A stretch of DNA of 64,000 bases from NCBI GenBank assembly GCA_013398295.1, contig VZSF01001517.1, forward strand, positions 248,001-312,000, in the 5' to 3' direction. The stretch's first letter is position 1. Each line of letters begins with the position of its first letter. The notes under the pieces were generated by a model. The model was not told where the DNA came from, did no database searches, and saw nothing but the letters and a program-made list of their open reading frames with translations. The stretch comes from Chionis minor. Taxonomy: Eukaryota > Chordata > Aves > Charadriiformes > Chionididae. Below are positions 1 through 64,000 of the stretch, piece by piece. The translations under genes were made by a program, and so were the position numbers.

Positions 1-49
1 GGCCATCAACACAGCTGGGTAGCCCATAGTATATGAGGAGAGGCCAAGG

Positions 50-225
50 GAATGCAGGGTGCTTAGCTCTGAGAAGAGCAGGCTAGGGGGAGACCTCACT
101 GCTCTCATCCACTACTTGGAGGGTGCAGAGAAGGTAACTCTTCTTGGAGTTGCACAGTGAAAGGGTTAGACGCAATGGAGAGAAGCTGGAACACGGCCAG
201 TTCCAGTTAGATATTATGACAAGGG
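50..225 (+). repeat. CR1 LINE fragment, 5'-truncated and diverged
   Basis: Phrases such as gagaagagcaggct, gggagacctcactgctctc and ctacttggagggtgcagag match the CR1 3' region in sense orientation as I remember the avian consensus. It lies opposite to SLC25A13. Divergence is moderate; boundaries are approximate. Confidence 0.8.
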
Positions 226-3200
226 TGACGATTTTTTGGGTTTCTTTGTTTTGTTTGTTATAAACCATGAAGGTGGTCAAATACTGGTTGGGGTTGCCAA
301 GATGACCTCCAGACTGGCTTTCAACCCAAATTATTCTAACACGAAGTCTGCAAATAGAGTGGAGCACAGAGCAGAGATCTCAGAAGAGTACTACTGTGAA
401 TTGTTTTGTGTCACTAGCGTAGTAAAGCACCAAAACAACACGCCAATGAATGACCCAAAAGAACATTAATCTCACTAATATAAAAGGGCACCAAAACTAC
501 ACAACCCAGCTTTCTGTGATCCTCAAATGGCTATTCATTTGGACTAGAGTGCTGGGATAATTAGAATCATAATCAATACAAGATTCACTAAGCTGGATGC
601 AAAAAGGGTTTACATAGCATTTCCTTTGTTAATTTGTTGACATGAGACATAAGATTTATTTGTCTGTGCCTTGGTTTTTCTCTGTTAATGCAAGACAGGA
701 ACACTAAAATTACCTATATCAGGGGTGGGGTGGGCATTTTATTTTAAAATCCACAGAAAGTGCTTCATAGGTAGAATTTAATATAAAATATAAGAATTCA
801 AATAACAAGCAGTAGATCTTGTTAAGACATGTGAGAATTTGCCTCATGAAACTAAGACTGACATACATAATTCTTCGCATCTTCTGGCTGCAGTTATAAT
901 TAATGGAAGTACATTCTTCCTTGCTGACTACTATATGGGACTCTTACAGATTTTCACATGAATTTCAGCATAAAAGATTCATAGGAACTAAGCAGAGCAT
1001 GCCGGATTGATCTATGGTGGTAAAAACAGCTTTCAAGGTGATTTATTTCTGAACTGGGAAAAGAGAATTTTCAGTGCAGTCCTTGCAATGAGGTAAACAA
1101 AACAGGTCCAAAGCGGAGCGAGAGAAACAGAAAAGCCAGTGTGCTGCAGACTGGATGACCAGTCCTGATTGAAGAGGTTTGTAACTTATCAACACAGAAG
1201 TAAACTCACATTGAGAAGCAATGGAAACCCTTCAGCTCTACTATGAGCTTGCAGACGGACTGGTAATATTCTCATTCATCAAAAAAAACAACTAAAAACC
1301 ATCCGCGCTCCTATTTTGAAAAATCATCATTATGGTAATATTAGTTTCAACTGAACATCACGTCTTCTGGGCTCCATCTTCCTGTTATATATGTGATATC
1401 CCTCCATTTATTCTATCTCTGTAAGAAGCCTATTTTCTCCACTGCTGGCAGTACAGACAAATCATTGATCTCTGTGCTCTGTTGATTTCACCAGCCAAGC
1501 ATTGAGGGAATCCCTTTTCTTCCCATCTCAAAGCAAGACCTTTAAGGAAATTCTCTAAGCAACAGAGGATCCTGTCCTGCTGTAAAGCTTCTTGTACTAT
1601 CATGCCCTACTTGGCCTCATGTAGGCAGTGGCCATCTTCACCTTTTCCAGGGACACAGCACTATAGGCACTTGATATCCATTAATCCAGACATCAGAAGT
1701 GAATTATTTGGGTGACCACTGGTGGAAACTGCTGTAGAAAACTGCAGTCAACCCTTCTTGGAGCAGTTTTACAAGAATTTCTAACAAGTCAAGTGGAAAA
1801 GGAGGAACATTATGGTCTTGAACTAAAACTGATGGAGTAGTTAATTTTTGCTGGGTTTGCTTTCTTTTGGCCACAAAAGGAAAAAAAAAAATTCAGGCCA
1901 TACCAAACAGAAAAAAAATGAAAACAAAAAAAAATTGTTTTCTATTTCTATAAACTATTAAATAAAATATTACATTTAAATTTTGGATTGTTAAACAAAT
2001 TTTTGAAAGAAAACTTAGAAAAAAAAGACATCCATTCATTTCAAATGAAAATTGCTGAAATGAAAAGTCCAGAATTTTGCTTTCAACACTTGCAAAAGAA
2101 AGTTAATCAGTTGATCCTAAATTGTGTCTAAGATAGACCAGTATTTAAACACCTGGAATACTTACATGAAGGTCCACGATGCATTAAACAAACTCCAAGA
2201 TTCACAAAAACCCTGTTTTCTAAAACAAGTATCTACTCTTGTTCTTCTACAGCAGTATGTATGGAGTCTTGCTTAGATCTACTCAAATAAGTACATTCAG
2301 GGCTTGAGATACAACCTTTGTTTTGAGACACAAAAGACAAAGCTAAAACAAAGGCTTAAGATGTAAATGAAAGAGTTGTTCATATCAGAGTGAATAGTAG
2401 GAAAAGTACTGAGATAGACACAAAATCCTCATTTCTGTTTTATAGTTTCAAAGCTAATTTGACTCATTAAGAGTACAAGCATTCCAAATGTACCAAGATA
2501 TTTCAGTTCTCATTAGTAAAACATTAATTATGATTTGATGTTCACTTGGTCATTATGCTCAATTAATTTACTGGAAGCCCCACCAGAGAAGGTAGCGCCT
2601 ACCAAATCTAGTCTCATCTGAAATTCATTCACTGACATGTCTGGGCAGAGTTTTGAGGGGCTCGTGACTTCGACGCAAGTTTTAATGAGTTTTCTGTTCC
2701 AGATCATTATGTGGCTGTGCCAACACTTGATGGCATACAGGAGACAGGGCAGATAGGACTGGGATTGATATTTTTTTTTTTCCTGCTACAGTGCCAAGGT
2801 GTTTGGTGGACAACTGCACAAACCCACCCAATGACCGAGTTAGCCATGACTAAGGGTGCACTTGGACACAAGCCTTCTGATGTGGCCTGTGCTCTGTTGG
2901 GTGGATGACTGTGACTGCCAGGTTAAAATTCTCTAGTTTTGTTAAATTGGTCAAGTTTTTGTAGGCAATGAATCCAAATTAGACATACAAAAGGACCTGA
3001 ATGCAAGCAGAGGGTTAGAGGGGTAGAGACAGACAGAAATAGAGACAACAGAAGAGGAAGAACAAAACAAAACCCTTCAGTGGCTTTTTTTGCGGAGGTA
3101 AATGGACTTAAATGAATGAACCAATGTAGCTTGTGATTAAATAACTGCCTGTTTCAATGCAACGTAGTGCTGTAACCAGCCTCTGTTCAGGTGTATTCCT

Positions 3201-4035
3201 TACAAATATTTACCAAGAATCTACTCTAGAATGCAGAAATAATTCGTAATACAACCCGAGACATTAATGCCATTTAAAAATGGAAAAATATAGCAAACTC
3301 TGCTCAACTACCAAGAGCAGGTATTCAGGAAAAGAAAATCTAAAAAATGCGAACTTCAGTAATCCAGTTTATCGCTCTTTCTCATTTCATGTTTTATTTT
3401 TACTAGTCCAACTAAACATCAGTAGCTGCCCTCCATTCCTGCACAGCCTCAGGGATGCAGACTGTTTACCATATCCATGTTTTCAGTTGTAAATGTTGAC
3501 CTGATCAACACCATAATGCCATTTACTAGGAGTTTACACAATAGCATCAGCTTCAGTAAAACACCTAAAAAATTAGCAAGTCAATTTAAAGGGAAAAACA
3601 ACTCCCCATTAAATCCTATTCAGACCTGCAACTTCTCTCCAGGCCAAAACATACATACATCTCCTCGTGGGCAGGCTTCCTCTTTGTAATGCTAACAGAA
3701 CAATTTAAAAGGATTGGATGCTTAAAAATGGAGATGGATTTTAAATATTGCAGAGGAGGGGGATGGGGCTTATTTGGTGGTTTTTGAAGCATCTTCAATT
3801 TACAGTTGCACTGCTGTAAATAAGAAACAGGAATCCTGCCTGCTGCACTAGACATACTGGGACAAATGGGTTGTGCGAAAGCTTTCTCCCAAGTAGGCTG
3901 CAGACTGAAGAAACACCACACGGTGCTCTGCAGCATATGGCATTCTTTGCAGTTTTTGTTTCACTAGTGCATGTAATGGCTATCTCAAAGTACCCCAAGA
4001 CCTTTCATACTCCTTCATATCTAGTCCCCTTCACC

Positions 4036-4128
4036 TAAAAGCAGAAAGCAGTATGTTAATCCTTTAAATTATTTGCAGCTTACATCCTATTAGATTCAAC
4101 AGAAGATATGTCTAATCCTGTTGCAGTC
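4036..4128. repeat. 93-bp duplicated segment, copy 1 (intron 14)
   Basis: It aligns without gaps to 4920-5012, 884 bp away in the same orientation, with 72 of 93 positions identical by hand count. The shared core includes attatttgcag and aatcctg.tgcagtc. The family is not recognised. Confidence 0.8.
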
Positions 4129-4669
4129 TAACATTAAATTAACCTTATTTCTGTATATTTATGTGTCTATGTGAGGACAGTAATGTAGAAAGCAGGATTG
4201 CAGAGTCTGTAGTATACACCCATTAAAGCAGCTTTTCCTGATATTATTTGTGGAAATGTTCTTCTAAACTAGAAAGGGGAAGCTTGCTTTAACAGTTTAT
4301 TTTTATGCTGGGCTGCCACTGCCTGTATTTCTTCACTATGATTGTGCTGCAATTAATTCCCATCACCAGATTAACAATGACACCTGGGAAAGTTGCTGAA
4401 GAGCAAAAACACAGCTCCAAAACTTTAACCTCTATATCATGAAGTAGATGAAAATAAGTTTATTTTTACACCAGGCAGAACATCAAGAATCACAAACTAA
4501 TCCTCAATGAACAATACTTACACCTGCTGAAGTAAGAAAAGAAATCTTAGAAATATCCACAAGAACCATGTGCTTAAAAACACAAGACAGTTTCTTCCCT
4601 TAATTAGAAATGAAAAATGAAGATACAGTATCACATAACAAATAAGAATTTTTTAAGAAAATACAACTA

Positions 4670-63867
<59,198 letters not shown>

Positions 63868-64000
63868 CTACAAGTAAATACAATTACATTAATATGCATA
63901 AATTATACAAAAGATGTCGAAGTGTCATTTAAAAGGAAGAATTCAAACAACAAGAATGAGTGACGAAAATAAATGTTCACCTTAGAGAAGTCAGGTACAG
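63868..64000 (-). other. SLC25A13 intron 1 (3' end only)
   Basis: The last 133 bp of intron 1 upstream of exon 2. The acceptor region gtatttacttgtag is T-rich. Exon 1 and the promoter are outside the window. Confidence 0.85.

Noticed and set aside
3616..3936. 106-codon minus-strand frame in intron 14
   Set aside because: No family resemblance and no plausible splice signals in register with SLC25A13 exon 15, which should follow exon 14 with carrier-domain residues.
4001..4035. A decayed duplicate of exon 14 beside duplication copy 1
   Set aside because: Ungapped comparison with the matching part of exon 14 gives near-chance identity, so there is no evidence that the exon was copied.

Overview
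The window is vertebrate nuclear DNA, almost certainly from a bird. It is AT-rich and spliced, its recognisable interspersed repeats are mostly CR1-type LINE fragments in both orientations, and no Alu- or L1-like sequence was noticed. The species cannot be told from this window.

The only protein-coding gene I can support is SLC25A13 (citrin, the mitochondrial calcium-regulated aspartate/glutamate carrier AGC2), on the minus strand. Thirteen consecutive exons, corresponding to human exons 2 to 14 (c.16 to c.1452, codons 6 to 484), lie between 63867 and 4772. All have GT donors and AG acceptors, exon lengths match the human exon boundaries as I know them, and the reading frame is open across every junction (1437 coding bases). 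Exon 1 lies beyond the right edge. Exons 15 to 18, which would carry the rest of the carrier domain, lie beyond the left edge. Choice of citrin over its paralogue aralar (SLC25A12) rests on exon 6 and exon 9 residues.

Layout from right (5' of the gene) to left: intron 1 fragment; exons 2 to 4 spaced by 4 to 7 kb introns; a 15.2 kb intron 4 with two CR1 fragments and two GC-rich blocks of unknown origin; exons 5 and 6; intron 6 with a roughly 0.8 kb CR1 that still encodes the C-terminal part of its reverse transcriptase ORF; a tight cluster of exons 7 to 9; exons 10 and 11; a 5.9 kb intron 11; exons 12 and 13; a 12.2 kb intron 13; exon 14; and 4.8 kb of intron 14. Exons 2 to 9 encode the N-terminal EF-hand regulatory half. 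Exon 10 begins the mitochondrial-carrier half, which is read through the second PxExxK signature in exon 14.

The most unusual non-gene signals are a 59-bp sequence present twice with no mismatch (introns 13 and 11), one copy of which sits between 9-bp direct repeats and inside an 11-bp inverted repeat; a 93-bp ungapped, 77% identical duplication that starts 7 bp from the exon 14 splice acceptor; and a G7-N5-G7 run in the sense strand of intron 13. I found no tRNA, rRNA, CRISPR or second coding gene. The many other open frames look like chance frames in introns.
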